DNA from: Myxococcales bacterium
GTDB lineage: Bacteria; Myxococcota_A; Polyangia; Haliangiales; Haliangiaceae
NCBI GenBank assembly: GCA_016720595.1
Contig: JADKKI010000014.1
Span: 175,086 to 239,085 of the forward strand
Length of the DNA: 64,000 nucleotides
Reading direction: 5' to 3'
The translations under genes and the position numbers were made by a program. This document shows positions 12,703-21,565 of this stretch, piece after piece. Numbering within the stretch: the stretch's first letter is position 1; the number at the start of each line of letters is the position of its first letter. Below the pieces are notes generated by a model, which worked only from the letters and a program-made list of their open reading frames with translations, was not told the origin of the DNA and ran no database searches.

Positions 12703-14079
12703 TCAGGCGGCGCGCTTGCGAGGGCGCGCGATGCCGTGAACGTCGAGCTTGTTGAGCAGCGTGCGGCGCGAGATGCCGAGCACGTGGGCGGCGACCTTCT
12801 GATTGCCCGCAGCGCGTGCGAGGGCCGCGACGATCTGCTCGCGCTCAGCCGCGGCGGTCTGCGCGCGCAGCGCGGCGAGGCCCTCGACCGGAGCGGGGCG
12901 AGGCGGCGGCGGTGATTCGAGATGCGTCGCCGGCGTCGCTGGCCCGACGCTCGGCGACGAGCCGCGCGCGAGCTGCGTCTCGAGCACCACGTGCTCGGGT
13001 TCGATCGTGCCGCCGCCAGCGAGCAGGACCGCGCGCTCGATCACGTTGCGCAGCTCGCGGATGTTGCCGGGCCAGCGGTGGGCGTGGAGTGCGGAGAGCG
13101 CGTCGGGCGTGAAGGCCGGCGCTGGCTTCCCGAGGCCGGCGGCGGTGCGCTCCACGAACAGCTTCGCGAGGGCATCGAGCTCGCCCAGGCGCTCGCGGAG
13201 CGGAGGGATGGTCAGCGTGATGCCGTTGAGGCGGAAGTAGAGATCCTGGCGGAACCGGCCGTCGGCGATCTCGGCGCCGAGATCCTTGTGGGTGGCCGCG
13301 ACGAACCGGACGTCGATCGGACGCGGCGCGAGCCCGCCCACGCGCATGACCTCGCGCTGCTCGATGACGCGCAGGAGCTTGACCTGGGTAGCCATCGGCA
13401 GCTCGCCGATCTCGTCGAGGAACACGGTGCCGCCCTGCGCGGTCTCGAGCAAGCCGACCTTGCACTGCACCGCGCCGGTGAACGCGCCCTTCTCGTAGCC
13501 GAACAGCTCGCTCTCGAGCAGGGTCTCGGAGAGCGCGGCGCAGTTGAGGCGAAGGAACGGGCGGTCCGCCCGAGGTGACCGCCGGTGTACGGCATCGGCG
13601 AGGACCTCCTTGCCCACGCCGGTCTCGCCGAGGATGAGCACGCTGATCGTGCCGCTGGCCACGAGATCGAGGAGCTGATGGACGCGCGCCATCGGGGACA
13701 GCGAGGGTGGCGGGGTGCCGCGCGCGGGCCGGGGGCCGCCGAACCGCTGTAGTGCGAGACCGACGTTGCCGACCTGGACGATCTCGTCGATCACGAGCCG
13801 GACTGGCTCGGCGCCGATCGCGACGCCGCGCACGGTGGTGCCGTTCGCGCTGCCGAGATCGCGGATCGTGATGCCCTCGGGCGTGATCGAGATCGCGGCG
13901 TGCCGGCGGGAGATCGCCGGATCGTCGATCGCGATCGCGCAGTCCGCGGCGCGGCCGATCACGAGCTCTCCGGTGACCGGCAGTGGGTAGCGGCGCAGCG
14001 CGTCTCCGAACACGGCGACGCACCAGCTGGGGGCGGCGATGCCGCGAGGGGAGGTGGCGATATCGAGGTAGCGGGTCAT
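12703..14079 (-). CDS. FHA-AAA+ sigma-54 activator with Fis-type HTH
   Basis: 458 residues. N-terminal FHA domain (about 35-105; VIGRA, SRRH, SANG), then directly the AAA+ domain with Walker A GETGVGKE (151-158), GAFTGA (198-203), LDEIGELP and WPGNIREL, and a C-terminal Fis-type HTH ([17 protein letters not shown]). Unlike the other activator in this island, it lacks the central GGDEF-like domain. It should bind a phosphothreonine protein through FHA and open sigma-54 promoters. Its ATG lies one base after the HlyD stop codon, so it is the third gene of the exporter operon and probably controls the peptide promoter at 12298. Confidence 0.93.
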   Translation of the reverse strand: MTRYLDIATSPRGIAAPSWCVAVFGDALRRYPLPVTGELVIGRAADCAIAIDDPAISRRHAAISITPEGITIRDLGSANGTTVRGVAIGAEPVRLVIDEIVQVGNVGLALQRFGGPRPARGTPPPSLSPMARVHQLLDLVASGTISVLILGETGVGKEVLADAVHRRSPRADRPFLRLNCAALSETLLESELFGYEKGAFTGAVQCKVGLLETAQGGTVFLDEIGELPMATQVKLLRVIEQREVMRVGGLAPRPIDVRFVAATHKDLGAEIADGRFRQDLYFRLNGITLTIPPLRERLGELDALAKLFVERTAAGLGKPAPAFTPDALSALHAHRWPGNIRELRNVIERAVLLAGGGTIEPEHVVLETQLARGSSPSVGPATPATHLESPPPPRPAPVEGLAALRAQTAAAEREQIVAALARAAGNQKVAAHVLGISRRTLLNKLDVHGIARPRKRAA

Positions 14080-14080
14080 G

Positions 14081-15361
14081 TCAGCCTCCGAGGGAGAACG
14101 CCTGGTGCATGCGTCCGAGCAAGAGGGGGAGCAGGTGCTCGTGACCGGTGATCACTTCGACCATCCCGGTCATGCCGAGCTTGAGATCGCCGCGAAGCTC
14201 GTCGGTGCCGACGCGCTCGGCATCGAGATCGATCCGGATCGTGTAGACGAGCGCCTGGCCGCCGCCGGCGGAGATCGGCTCGGCGTCGGGGCTGATCTGG
14301 CGGATCGTCCCGGTCGCCACGCCGTAGCGCTGCCAGTCAAAGGCATCGAGCCGGATCCGTACGGGCATCCCAACGCGCAGGCGCGCCACATCGGCGACCT
14401 GCACCGCGGCATCCACCCGCAGCCCGGACTCGGGGGAGATCACGAACATCGCGTGGCCCGGCTGGACCACGTCGCCGGGCGTCACCGACACGGTGCCGAT
14501 CACACCCGCGGTCTCCGCCTTGACCTGACCCTTCGCGATCTCGAGCTCGAGGTTGCCGAGGCGGCGCTCCGCGGCGGCGAGCTCCGAGGTCTGCTGCGAC
14601 AGCTGCTGGGCGAGCTCCTCGCGCCGCACGGCGAAGTCGCGCTCGGCGAGCTCGAGCTGGCGCTGCAGCACGGCGGCCCGACCACCCGCGGCCGCCACGG
14701 TGGCCGCCTCGAGCTGGACACGCGCCTCGCCGAGCTTCGCGTCGGCCTGCTCGACCTGGCTGCGCGAGGCGGCGCCGTCGCGCTCGAGGGCGCGGAGCCG
14801 CTCGGCCTCGCGGGCGAGGGCGGCCACGGTGCCCTGGGCGAGCTTGATGTCCGCGGTGCGTCGCTGGCGCCCGCGGGATTCGTCGCGGAGCGCCTGGCCG
14901 AGCTCCGCGTGCCGCGCGGCCTGCGCGGCATCGAACTGGGCCGTCGCCAGCTCGCTCATCCGGCTCGCCGCCTCGCGGGCGTTGCGGGCGGCGTCGCGCG
15001 CCGCAGCGAGCCGCAGGCGATCGTTCTCGAGCTGCGAGGTGTCGATCGTCGCTAGCACCTCTCCGGCGGTGACGCGTTGCCCCTCGTGGACGCCCACGGT
15101 GGCCACGCGCCCGCCGGCGGCGGCGCTCACGCGCTCGCCCGAGCTGGCGCTGAACGCGAGCTGGGGAGCCGAGCGGGCGCGGACCCGGGCTGGCGCGCGC
15201 ACCACGAGATCGGCCTCGGTCAACGCGGACCACACGACGACGGCGACGACGAGCGTCGCGAGTAGGACCACGGTGGCCGTCACGGCGAGCCGCGGGGCAG
15301 ACGGGACCACGCGGCCGAGCGCGGTGCACTCGGCGATGGCGAACACGCGGTGGGTTCTCAC
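14081..15361 (-). CDS. HlyD-family membrane fusion protein (peptide exporter adaptor)
   Basis: 426 residues from a GTG at 15361 that overlaps the TGA of the C39 ABC gene (GTGA). One N-terminal membrane helix (about 25-46) is followed by a biotinyl-lipoyl half-motif ([19 protein letters not shown]), a long coiled coil (about 110-280, with [18 protein letters not shown] and [19 protein letters not shown] heptads), the second lipoyl half ([16 protein letters not shown]) and a beta-barrel part. This is the standard HlyD/periplasmic adaptor layout bridging an inner membrane ABC exporter to a TolC channel. Its place between the C39 exporter and the FHA activator assigns it to peptide export. Confidence 0.93.
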   Translation of the reverse strand: MRTHRVFAIAECTALGRVVPSAPRLAVTATVVLLATLVVAVVVWSALTEADLVVRAPARVRARSAPQLAFSASSGERVSAAAGGRVATVGVHEGQRVTAGEVLATIDTSQLENDRLRLAAARDAARNAREAASRMSELATAQFDAAQAARHAELGQALRDESRGRQRRTADIKLAQGTVAALAREAERLRALERDGAASRSQVEQADAKLGEARVQLEAATVAAAGGRAAVLQRQLELAERDFAVRREELAQQLSQQTSELAAAERRLGNLELEIAKGQVKAETAGVIGTVSVTPGDVVQPGHAMFVISPESGLRVDAAVQVADVARLRVGMPVRIRLDAFDWQRYGVATGTIRQISPDAEPISAGGGQALVYTIRIDLDAERVGTDELRGDLKLGMTGMVEVITGHEHLLPLLLGRMHQAFSLGG

Positions 15362-17616
15362 GAGGCCTCCTTCAGGGTGCGCGGCGCGACGAGGCGCGGT
15401 GCGCGATGGTTGCAGGTGACCTCCACATCGCACTCGAGCTCGGGCTCGAGCTCCAGGGGCACGTTCGCGGGCGTGCCGAGCTGCGCCCGCCAGGCGGCGG
15501 CGTACTTGCCGTTCTTCAGGATCAGCTCGCGGTGCGAGCCGCGCTCCACCACCTTGCCGCGATGGAGCACGTAGATCAGGTCCGCGCTGCGCACCGTGGC
15601 GAGGCGGTGGGCGACGATCACGACGGTCTTGCCGTGGAGCACCGAATCGAGCGCGGTCTGCACCGCGGCCTCCGTGGTGGAATCGAGGTGACTCGTGGCC
15701 TCGTCGAGGAGCAGCAGATCGGGGCGCTTGAGCACCGCACGTGCGATCGCCACGCGCTGGCGCTGGCCACCCGAGAGCCCGGTGCCTCGGTCGCCGACGA
15801 CGGTCTCGAGCCGCTCGGGGAGGGCGGCGATCACCTCCTCGAGGCCAGCGATCTTGATCGCCTCCAGCAGGTCCTCGGGTGAGGCGCCCGGCCGCGCGGC
15901 GAGGAGGTTCTCGCGCAGCGTGCCGGCGAACAGGAACGGATCCTGCGAGACCACCGCGATCCGCCCTCGCAGCGCATCGAGGCCGAGGTCGCGCACGTCC
16001 ACGCCGTCGATGGTGATCCGCCCCTCGGTCGGGTCGTAGAGCCGCTGCAACAGCTTCAGCAGCGTCGTCTTGCCCGAGCCGCTCTCGCCCAGGAGGGCCA
16101 CGCGCTTGCCGGCCGGGATGTCGAGGGAGACCTTGTCGAGCACCGCCGCGCGCGAGCCGTACTTGAACGTCACGTCCTCGAGCGCGATGCCCGTGAAGAT
16201 GCCGTGGCAGGGCAGGCCCTTGTCGCGTCCCGGCTCGAGCTCGAGGTCCATCACCTGGTACAGGCGATCGAGCGCGACGATCGCATCCTCGAGGGCGAGG
16301 TGTGCCCCCGCGAGCCGCTCGAGAGGTTGCAGCAGGTACCCGAGCAGCGTGTAGAAGAACATCAGCTGCCCGATCGAGAGCTTGCCGTCGATCACGCGGT
16401 GGCCGCCGTACCAGAGCACCACCACACCGGCCGCGCCCATCAGGAGCGTGGCCGCGGTCTGCGTCGAGATGCCGAGCTTCTGCTGGCCGAACGCGCTGCC
16501 GAGCAGGTTCGCGAGCCGGATCTCACCCTCCTCGCGGCGCACGGGCTCGAGGCCGAGCGCCTTGATGGTCTCGATGCCGGAGACATCCTCCACGAGCTGC
16601 GATTGCACGCGCGCGGACTCCTCCATCACGGCGCGCGTACGCCGGCGTGCGGCCGGCTGGTGCACGAGCGAGCTGAGGACGAGCACGGGCACGAACAAGC
16701 TCGCGATCAGCGCGAGGCCGGTGTCCTGGAACCACAAGGCCACGAGCGCGAACGCGACCATGGCGGCATCGACGAGCAGCGACAGGGTGACACCGCTGAT
16801 CGCATCGCGGACCTTCACCGCATCCTGGACGCGTGACAGGACATCGCCGGTCTGTCGCAGTTCGAAGAACCGCATCGGGAGCTGCAGCACGTGGCGGGTG
16901 TAGTCCGCCAGCAGATGAAACCCGGAGTGCCGCCCGGCGAACGCGATCAAGTACTGGCGCAGCGCGCCGAACGCCGCGCGGAACACGACCACGACGATCA
17001 TGCCGATGCCGAGCGCATCGAGGAGGCTGGTCTGGTGCTGCACCAGCACGCCATCCACGAGGTGCTGCACGAACACCGAGGTGGAGAGCCCGAGTACGGT
17101 CATCAGCAGCGCGCACACGAACGCCTCGATCAGGAGGCCGCGCTGCCGCAGCACGAGCTGGAGGAACCGGGCTCCGGGCGTGGTGTCACCACCGGGCGTG
17201 AACTCGGGGGCGGGGCTGAGCAGCAGCGCATATCCCGTCCAGCTCGCGCAGAACGCCTCCTTGGTGCGCTTCTCGATCCCGAATGCGGGATCCGCGACGA
17301 TCACCGCGTCCGCGAGCACGCGATGGATCACCACATAGTGTCCGAGGCCCTCGGGCGTGCGGACGTGCGCGATCGCGGGCAGCGGCACCGTGGAGAGCCC
17401 GGCCCAATCGCCCTTCACCGCGCGGCCCCGCAGGCCGAGTCGCTCTCCTCCCTTCAGGAGGCCGAGCAGGTTGGTGCCGATGCGGTCTGTCCCCGTGACA
17501 TCGCGGAGCCGCTCGCGGCTGACCCGCAGCCCGTGGTGCAGCGCGATCGTCGCGAGCGCGGCGGGGCCGCAGTCTGATTGATCTCCCTGGCGAACACAGA
17601 CGTAACGTCGAAACAT
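15358..17616 (-). CDS. C39-peptidase-containing ABC exporter (PCAT)
   Basis: 752 residues, the normal length for peptidase-containing ABC transporters. The N-terminal C39 domain has the oxyanion Gln10, catalytic Cys16 in DQSDCGPA, His93 in GHYVV and Asp109 in DPA, so the protease looks active. About six transmembrane helices follow (about 155-430), then a nucleotide-binding domain with Walker A GESGSGKT, signature LSGGQRQR, Walker B LLLLDEA and the H-loop in AHRLAT. Such proteins cut double-glycine leaders and export the cargo. It is the first gene of an operon with the HlyD adaptor and an FHA sigma-54 activator, and the peptide gene at 12353 is the obvious substrate. Confidence 0.95.
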   Translation of the reverse strand: MFRRYVCVRQGDQSDCGPAALATIALHHGLRVSRERLRDVTGTDRIGTNLLGLLKGGERLGLRGRAVKGDWAGLSTVPLPAIAHVRTPEGLGHYVVIHRVLADAVIVADPAFGIEKRTKEAFCASWTGYALLLSPAPEFTPGGDTTPGARFLQLVLRQRGLLIEAFVCALLMTVLGLSTSVFVQHLVDGVLVQHQTSLLDALGIGMIVVVVFRAAFGALRQYLIAFAGRHSGFHLLADYTRHVLQLPMRFFELRQTGDVLSRVQDAVKVRDAISGVTLSLLVDAAMVAFALVALWFQDTGLALIASLFVPVLVLSSLVHQPAARRRTRAVMEESARVQSQLVEDVSGIETIKALGLEPVRREEGEIRLANLLGSAFGQQKLGISTQTAATLLMGAAGVVVLWYGGHRVIDGKLSIGQLMFFYTLLGYLLQPLERLAGAHLALEDAIVALDRLYQVMDLELEPGRDKGLPCHGIFTGIALEDVTFKYGSRAAVLDKVSLDIPAGKRVALLGESGSGKTTLLKLLQRLYDPTEGRITIDGVDVRDLGLDALRGRIAVVSQDPFLFAGTLRENLLAARPGASPEDLLEAIKIAGLEEVIAALPERLETVVGDRGTGLSGGQRQRVAIARAVLKRPDLLLLDEATSHLDSTTEAAVQTALDSVLHGKTVVIVAHRLATVRSADLIYVLHRGKVVERGSHRELILKNGKYAAAWRAQLGTPANVPLELEPELECDVEVTCNHRAPRLVAPRTLKEAS

Positions 17617-17646
17617 GCGGCGGTTCCGTGCACTCGATGGACCACA

Positions 17647-17665
17647 CCTTCACTTCGAGTGAAGG
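17647..17665. promoter_or_regulatory. Inverted repeat in the divergent promoter region of the exporter operon
   Basis: CCTTCACT, TCG, AGTGAAGG: perfect 8-base arms with a 3-base centre, 31 bp upstream of the C39 exporter start and 168 bp upstream of the divergent gene at 17833. The position fits an operator, but the protein that would bind is unknown. The rest of the 216-bp gap (17617-17832) shows no gene. Confidence 0.4.
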
Positions 17666-17832
17666 CCTTGATCCCGGACACTTGCAGCCGCGAGCGGTGC
17701 TCTTGGGAACCCGCCTTCCCAACCGGAGCGCACCTAGGTTCCCGATCTCCCCGGTTCGTGCGATGGACGCAGCCGCGGCGCGGGCTTGCGAGATCGCTCT
17801 GATGGCGCACCGGGTGCAGCCGTCGATCGCGC

Positions 17833-18495
17833 ATGCCTCCCTCTCGATCGCTCTCCTTTGTCGGCGCCGCGATCCTGGCGACCGCGGCCACGGCCCACGC
17901 CGATCGCGGCCTCCTCTCGATCGGTGGCGGCGCCTCGACCCGCGGCCCGACCGCCGCCGCGTCACTCGCCTTCGATCTCACCGCGCTCTCGGTCTCGGCC
18001 CGCGTGGATCTGGCGGCGGAGGAGGGCGAGGTCATGGTCGGGCTCCGGCCGTACCTCGTCACCGCCGCGACGGTGTCCACCCGGTGGCAGCCCCACTGCC
18101 TCGCCGAACCAGGCCGGCGCTGCACCACGCAGGCGCTGGTGCGCGAGCCCGGCACCGCGAGCCGCGTGGTGCATCGCCTGACACCCGCAGCCGGGGTGCG
18201 GCGCTCGCTCGATCGCACGACCGTGCTCGCCGCGCTGCAGCTCCATCCGAGCGATGATCTGCTCGGCGATCGGATCGAGGTCGGCGTGACCGGCGTGGCC
18301 GCGGGGACCGATCGGATGTTCGTGCAACACGCCGGGTTCGTGCCGGGCTGGTTCCTGCGTGCACAGGTTCGCGTCTCTCACGTGGTGATCGGCGGCGAGC
18401 TCGGCGCCACGGGGATCGCGGGGCGCGGGGCCGATGGGGGCTATCGCCCGGATGCCTACGCCGTGGCGACCCTCGGCGTGGCGGTGGGGCTGTGA
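17833..18495 (+). CDS. Exported outer-membrane-like protein, unknown function
   Basis: 220 residues with a cleavable signal peptide (cut near AHA-DRG). The mature part alternates polar and hydrophobic residues and ends in an aromatic-poor but strand-like VATLGVAVGL, as small outer membrane beta-barrel proteins do. Cysteines at about 93 and 101 could form a disulphide. No family is recognised. It forms a three-gene overlapping cluster with the next two exported proteins (GTGA, then ATGA), so the three are probably made together. It is divergent from the peptide exporter operon. Confidence 0.65.
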   Translation: MPPSRSLSFVGAAILATAATAHADRGLLSIGGGASTRGPTAAASLAFDLTALSVSARVDLAAEEGEVMVGLRPYLVTAATVSTRWQPHCLAEPGRRCTTQALVREPGTASRVVHRLTPAAGVRRSLDRTTVLAALQLHPSDDLLGDRIEVGVTGVAAGTDRMFVQHAGFVPGWFLRAQVRVSHVVIGGELGATGIAGRGADGGYRPDAYAVATLGVAVGL

Positions 18496-19139
18496 GGGCG
18501 CTGGTCCTGGCGTGCGTGGTCGCCACGGGCTGCGTCGACGAGTTCGACACCGACGTCTGGATCGTGCTCCCGACGGCGACCCCCACGTGCGCGACGCTCG
18601 GTGCAGGTCGCGCGATCGTCGATGTCGCGACGCGCGAGGGTGAACGGTTCTCGCTCGTGGCGCCCGCGTGTGGCGAGCAGCTGGAAGGACAGGAGTTCGC
18701 CGGCTATCACCTGGTGCTCGCGCGCGTGACGTCCGAGTATCACCGCCTCGTCGCGCGGATCGAGAACGTGGATGGGGACGTGATCGGCGAGATCGCGAAG
18801 CCGTTCGCCGGGGACGAGGTCCAGCTCCTCACCTTCGATCGGGCCGACCTTCCGAACTGGCCGAGTGCACATCTCGTGGTGACGGTCCCCGGCTGCGCGA
18901 ACGGCGAGCTCACCGAGGTGGCCGTGATCGCCACACCCACCGGCGCGGACCGCCCCGCGTTCGAGGGGACCTTGCTGTGTACCCCCGACGCGACGATGGC
19001 ACTCACCGTACCGCGCGGTCCGCTGACGATCCGTGCCACCGCGCAGCGCCTCGATGGCGGGTGCGTGATGGCGCAGCTCCAGACCTATGCCGCCGACGAG
19101 GCGACTCCTTCCCTGGTGTTCTCCACGAGGTGCCCATGA
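18492..19139 (+). CDS. Putative lipoprotein, unknown function
   Basis: 215 residues from a GTG inside the previous stop codon. The N-terminus is a short lipoprotein signal with a lipobox near TGC (Cys about residue 14). The mature part is beta-rich with several Cys spaced along it (for example in APTC-, VAPACGEQ- and GTLLCTPD-like contexts), consistent with a disulphide-bonded periplasmic or surface domain. No known family was recognised. It is coupled to both neighbours by overlapping start and stop codons. Confidence 0.6.
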   Translation: MRALVLACVVATGCVDEFDTDVWIVLPTATPTCATLGAGRAIVDVATREGERFSLVAPACGEQLEGQEFAGYHLVLARVTSEYHRLVARIENVDGDVIGEIAKPFAGDEVQLLTFDRADLPNWPSAHLVVTVPGCANGELTEVAVIATPTGADRPAFEGTLLCTPDATMALTVPRGPLTIRATAQRLDGGCVMAQLQTYAADEATPSLVFSTRCP

Positions 19140-19711
19140 TCCGCGCGTCGCTGACCTTCGCCATCCTGATCGCCGCCTGTGTGTCCCCACCCGCGCCGAA
19201 CGTCGAGCAGCGCGGCGATGCCTGTGGTGGCACGGTCGCCGAGGTGCCGATCGTCGATTCGCCGCACGTTCCCTCGGGGACCAAGATCGTCTGGACGAGC
19301 AACCCGCCCACCAGTGGTCCCCACGATTCGCTGTGGGCGAAGTGGGATCGCTCGTATGCGGCGCTCGCGCGCGAGCACTGGCTCCACGATGCCGAGCACG
19401 GCGGCGTGGTGTTCCTCTACCGCTGTGATGTCGCGTGTCCCGAGATCGAGGCCGCGCTGATCGAGGTGGTCCGCGCGCTCCCCGACGATCCGCACTGCGC
19501 GATGCCTGTGCACCACCGCGCGCTGATCACCGCGGACCCGCTGCTCCCCGAGGACGGCATGGTCGCGGCGGTCGCGTGGGGTGTGGCCTACACCGCGTCG
19601 TGTGTCGACGCCGACTCGCTGCACGCGTTCTACCTGGAGCGGGTGGGGCGCGCCGGCGAGAACACCTGCGCGGACGGCATCTCGGCGTTCGGTGGCACGC
19701 CGCTGTACTGA
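19136..19711 (+). CDS. DUF3105-domain lipoprotein
   Basis: 191 residues, with an N-terminal lipoprotein signal (LIAAC, Cys about 15). The body has the DUF3105 hallmarks: the NPPTSGPHDS motif about a third of the way in, then WLHDAEHGGVVFLYRCD, and a C-terminal part with conserved His/Cys residues. DUF3105 proteins are secreted or membrane-anchored and of unknown function. The start ATG overlaps the upstream stop codon (ATGA), making this the last gene of the three-gene cluster. Confidence 0.8.
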   Translation: MIRASLTFAILIAACVSPPAPNVEQRGDACGGTVAEVPIVDSPHVPSGTKIVWTSNPPTSGPHDSLWAKWDRSYAALAREHWLHDAEHGGVVFLYRCDVACPEIEAALIEVVRALPDDPHCAMPVHHRALITADPLLPEDGMVAAVAWGVAYTASCVDADSLHAFYLERVGRAGENTCADGISAFGGTPLY

Positions 19712-19726
19712 CGTATACTGGCCTCG

Positions 19727-20977
19727 ATGGCTCGGCCTCGAAGCCCCGCGCGCCGCGAGTTCCTGATCCAGAGCGCGGCCGCGATCGCGGGCCTCGCGGT
19801 GGGTTGCGGGGACAACCGCACCCCGAGCGCCGGCCTGCGCCTCGGCGTGATCGGCGTGGGCCGCCAGGGCACGGGGCATCTCGACGAGCTGCTCAAGCGG
19901 AGCGACGTGCACGTGGTGGCCGTGGCTGATGTGGATGCAACGCACCTCGCCGCGGCGACCGCGCTGAGCCGCGATCTCGTCGCGTATCGTGACTATCGCG
20001 AGCTGCTCGCGCGCATCGATCTCGATGGTGTGGTGATCGCCACGCCGGATCACTGGCACGCGAGGACCGCGATCGATGCCGCCAACGCAGGGAAGCACGT
20101 GTACTGCGAGAAGCCGCTCACACTCACGCTCGCCGAGGGTCGCAAGATGGTCGACGCGGCGCGTGTGAACGGGATCGCGTTCCAGACCGGCAGCCAGCTC
20201 CGGTCGCTGCGGCAGTTCCAGCTCGCGTGCGAGATCGTGCGCAACGGGCGCATCGGGCAGCTGCTCTCGATCGAGACCGCGGTGTCGCCGGGGCCGTTCC
20301 AGGGAGGGCTGCCGGCAGCGCTGCCACAGCCCGCCACGCTCGATTGGGACCTGTGGCTTGGCCAGTGCCCCGAGGTCCCGTATCACCAGCTGCGCGCGGA
20401 CTGGACGTTCCGCTACTTCCACGACTACGCGGGGGGCGCGATCACCGATCTCGGTGCGCACGAGCTCGACATCGCGCAGTGGGGTGCTGGGTACGAGCGC
20501 TCGGGCCCCACGAAGATCCGCGGCACCGCGACGTTCGCGCCGGGGAACTTCTTCGAGACGCCGACCACGTTCGATGTCACCTTCACCTACGACAACGGCG
20601 TCACCCTCCACCTGACCACCACCGACGGAGATTGGTCCGTCGAGTTCACGGGCACCGATGGCTGGATCCGCCTGATCGGGGCGACGCTCGAGGCGAGCCG
20701 CCCCGAGCTGCTCGACTACGTGCTGGGCTCCGGTGCCATCGTGCTCGCGACCACCACGGGGCACTACGAGAACTGGTTCGGTGCGATCGCGAACGGGACG
20801 GTCCCCGTGGCCGACGTCGAGATCGGTCATCGCACCGCTTCGATCTGCCACCTGGCGAACCTCGCGATCGAGCTCGGCCGCGAGCTGACGTGGGATCCGA
20901 TCGCCGAGGCGTTCGTCGGCGACGCCGAGGCGGACGCGCGTCGCTCGCGGCCGCAGCGGGCGCCATGGACGGTGTAG
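19727..20977 (+). CDS. Tat-exported Gfo/Idh/MocA-family oxidoreductase
   Basis: 416 residues. The N-terminus carries a Tat-type signal (ARREFLIQS, then an Ala/Gly-rich helix) ending in a lipobox-like GCG. The Rossmann domain follows with GVIGVGRQGTGH, the strand VVAVADVD, and the family motif CEKPLT near residue 130; the C-terminal dehydrogenase domain contains the GGAITDLGAHELD segment. Family members use NAD(P) to oxidise or rearrange sugars and cyclitols; Tat-exported members occur in glycan degradation. A TATACT hexamer lies 8 bases before the ATG and could be a -10 box giving a leaderless transcript. Confidence 0.88.
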   Translation: MARPRSPARREFLIQSAAAIAGLAVGCGDNRTPSAGLRLGVIGVGRQGTGHLDELLKRSDVHVVAVADVDATHLAAATALSRDLVAYRDYRELLARIDLDGVVIATPDHWHARTAIDAANAGKHVYCEKPLTLTLAEGRKMVDAARVNGIAFQTGSQLRSLRQFQLACEIVRNGRIGQLLSIETAVSPGPFQGGLPAALPQPATLDWDLWLGQCPEVPYHQLRADWTFRYFHDYAGGAITDLGAHELDIAQWGAGYERSGPTKIRGTATFAPGNFFETPTTFDVTFTYDNGVTLHLTTTDGDWSVEFTGTDGWIRLIGATLEASRPELLDYVLGSGAIVLATTTGHYENWFGAIANGTVPVADVEIGHRTASICHLANLAIELGRELTWDPIAEAFVGDAEADARRSRPQRAPWTV

Positions 20978-21000
20978 GTCGTGAGCTGCGGGATGACAGC

Positions 21001-21056
21001 GTAGGCGCCGAGGTCCCTGAGGGACATCTCACGTGGCGAGTTCGTCAGGCGCCTAC
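21001..21056. promoter_or_regulatory. Long inverted repeat upstream of the KaiC operon
   Basis: Perfect 9-base arms GTAGGCGCC (21001-21009) and GGCGCCTAC (21048-21056) enclose 38 bases that contain a second hairpin, GTCCC-TGA-GGGAC. RNA from this stretch could fold as a branched structure. It lies 24 bp after the oxidoreductase gene and 98 bp before the ATG at 21155. It could be a terminator, a leader RNA element or a binding site. The remainder of the 177-bp gap shows nothing else. Confidence 0.4.
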
Positions 21057-21154
21057 ATTCGGCGATGGCTTTCCGACGAGCCGCGCGGTACCACGCCAGG
21101 GACCGCCGACGAGGTCGTGATGCCCACCGCACCCCATGCCCGAGGCGTTGTTCG

Positions 21155-21565
21155 ATGACGCTCGACCTCGAGGCCGTGGCGCGGACGCTCGTCCAGGGCA
21201 GCTCCTCCGCCGAGGTGGCGGCCGAAACCGTGCGTTCGTGCGAGCAGCTCGTGGCGCACCTCGCCCGGGTGATCGGCGGGATCGGTGTCCGCACCCTCCT
21301 GACGCGCAGCTTCGTGCTCGCCAGCGCGCGATCGCCATGGCTCGCGTCCGAGGCCCTGAGGATCGACATCGGCAACGAATCGTGGGCCGAGCTGCGGGCC
21401 ACGATCCTTCGCCAGGATCCCGTGGTCGCGCGGGCCGGGGTGATCGATCTGCTGACCACGTTCGTCGGTTTGCTCGCGAGGCTGATCGGCGACGGCCTCG
21501 TCGCGCGCCTGCTCCACGACGTGTGGCCGGCACAGGTTTCTACGGCTGTAAAGGAGACCACGTGA
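21155..21565 (+). CDS. Small helical protein upstream of KaiC-like ATPase, unknown function
   Basis: 136 residues, predicted almost wholly alpha-helical, with a hydrophobic C-terminal helical stretch (VIDLLTTFVGLLARLIG...) that is amphipathic rather than clearly membrane-spanning. No domain family can be named. The ATG at 21155 was chosen as the first start giving a sensible N-terminus. Its stop overlaps the GTG of the KaiC-like gene (GTGA), with AAAGGAG at 21550-21556 serving that start, so it is part of the same signalling operon. Confidence 0.6.
   Translation: MTLDLEAVARTLVQGSSSAEVAAETVRSCEQLVAHLARVIGGIGVRTLLTRSFVLASARSPWLASEALRIDIGNESWAELRATILRQDPVVARAGVIDLLTTFVGLLARLIGDGLVARLLHDVWPAQVSTAVKETT

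Noticed and set aside
17629..17644. Sigma-54-like match on the minus strand before the C39 exporter gene
   Set aside because: Only TGG and TGC match and the start would fall at the ATG; too weak to call.
17803..17818. TGGC-N8-GTGCA sigma-54-like match before the gene at 17833
   Set aside because: Good bases, but the start would be about four bases before the ATG, so there is no room for a ribosome-binding site.
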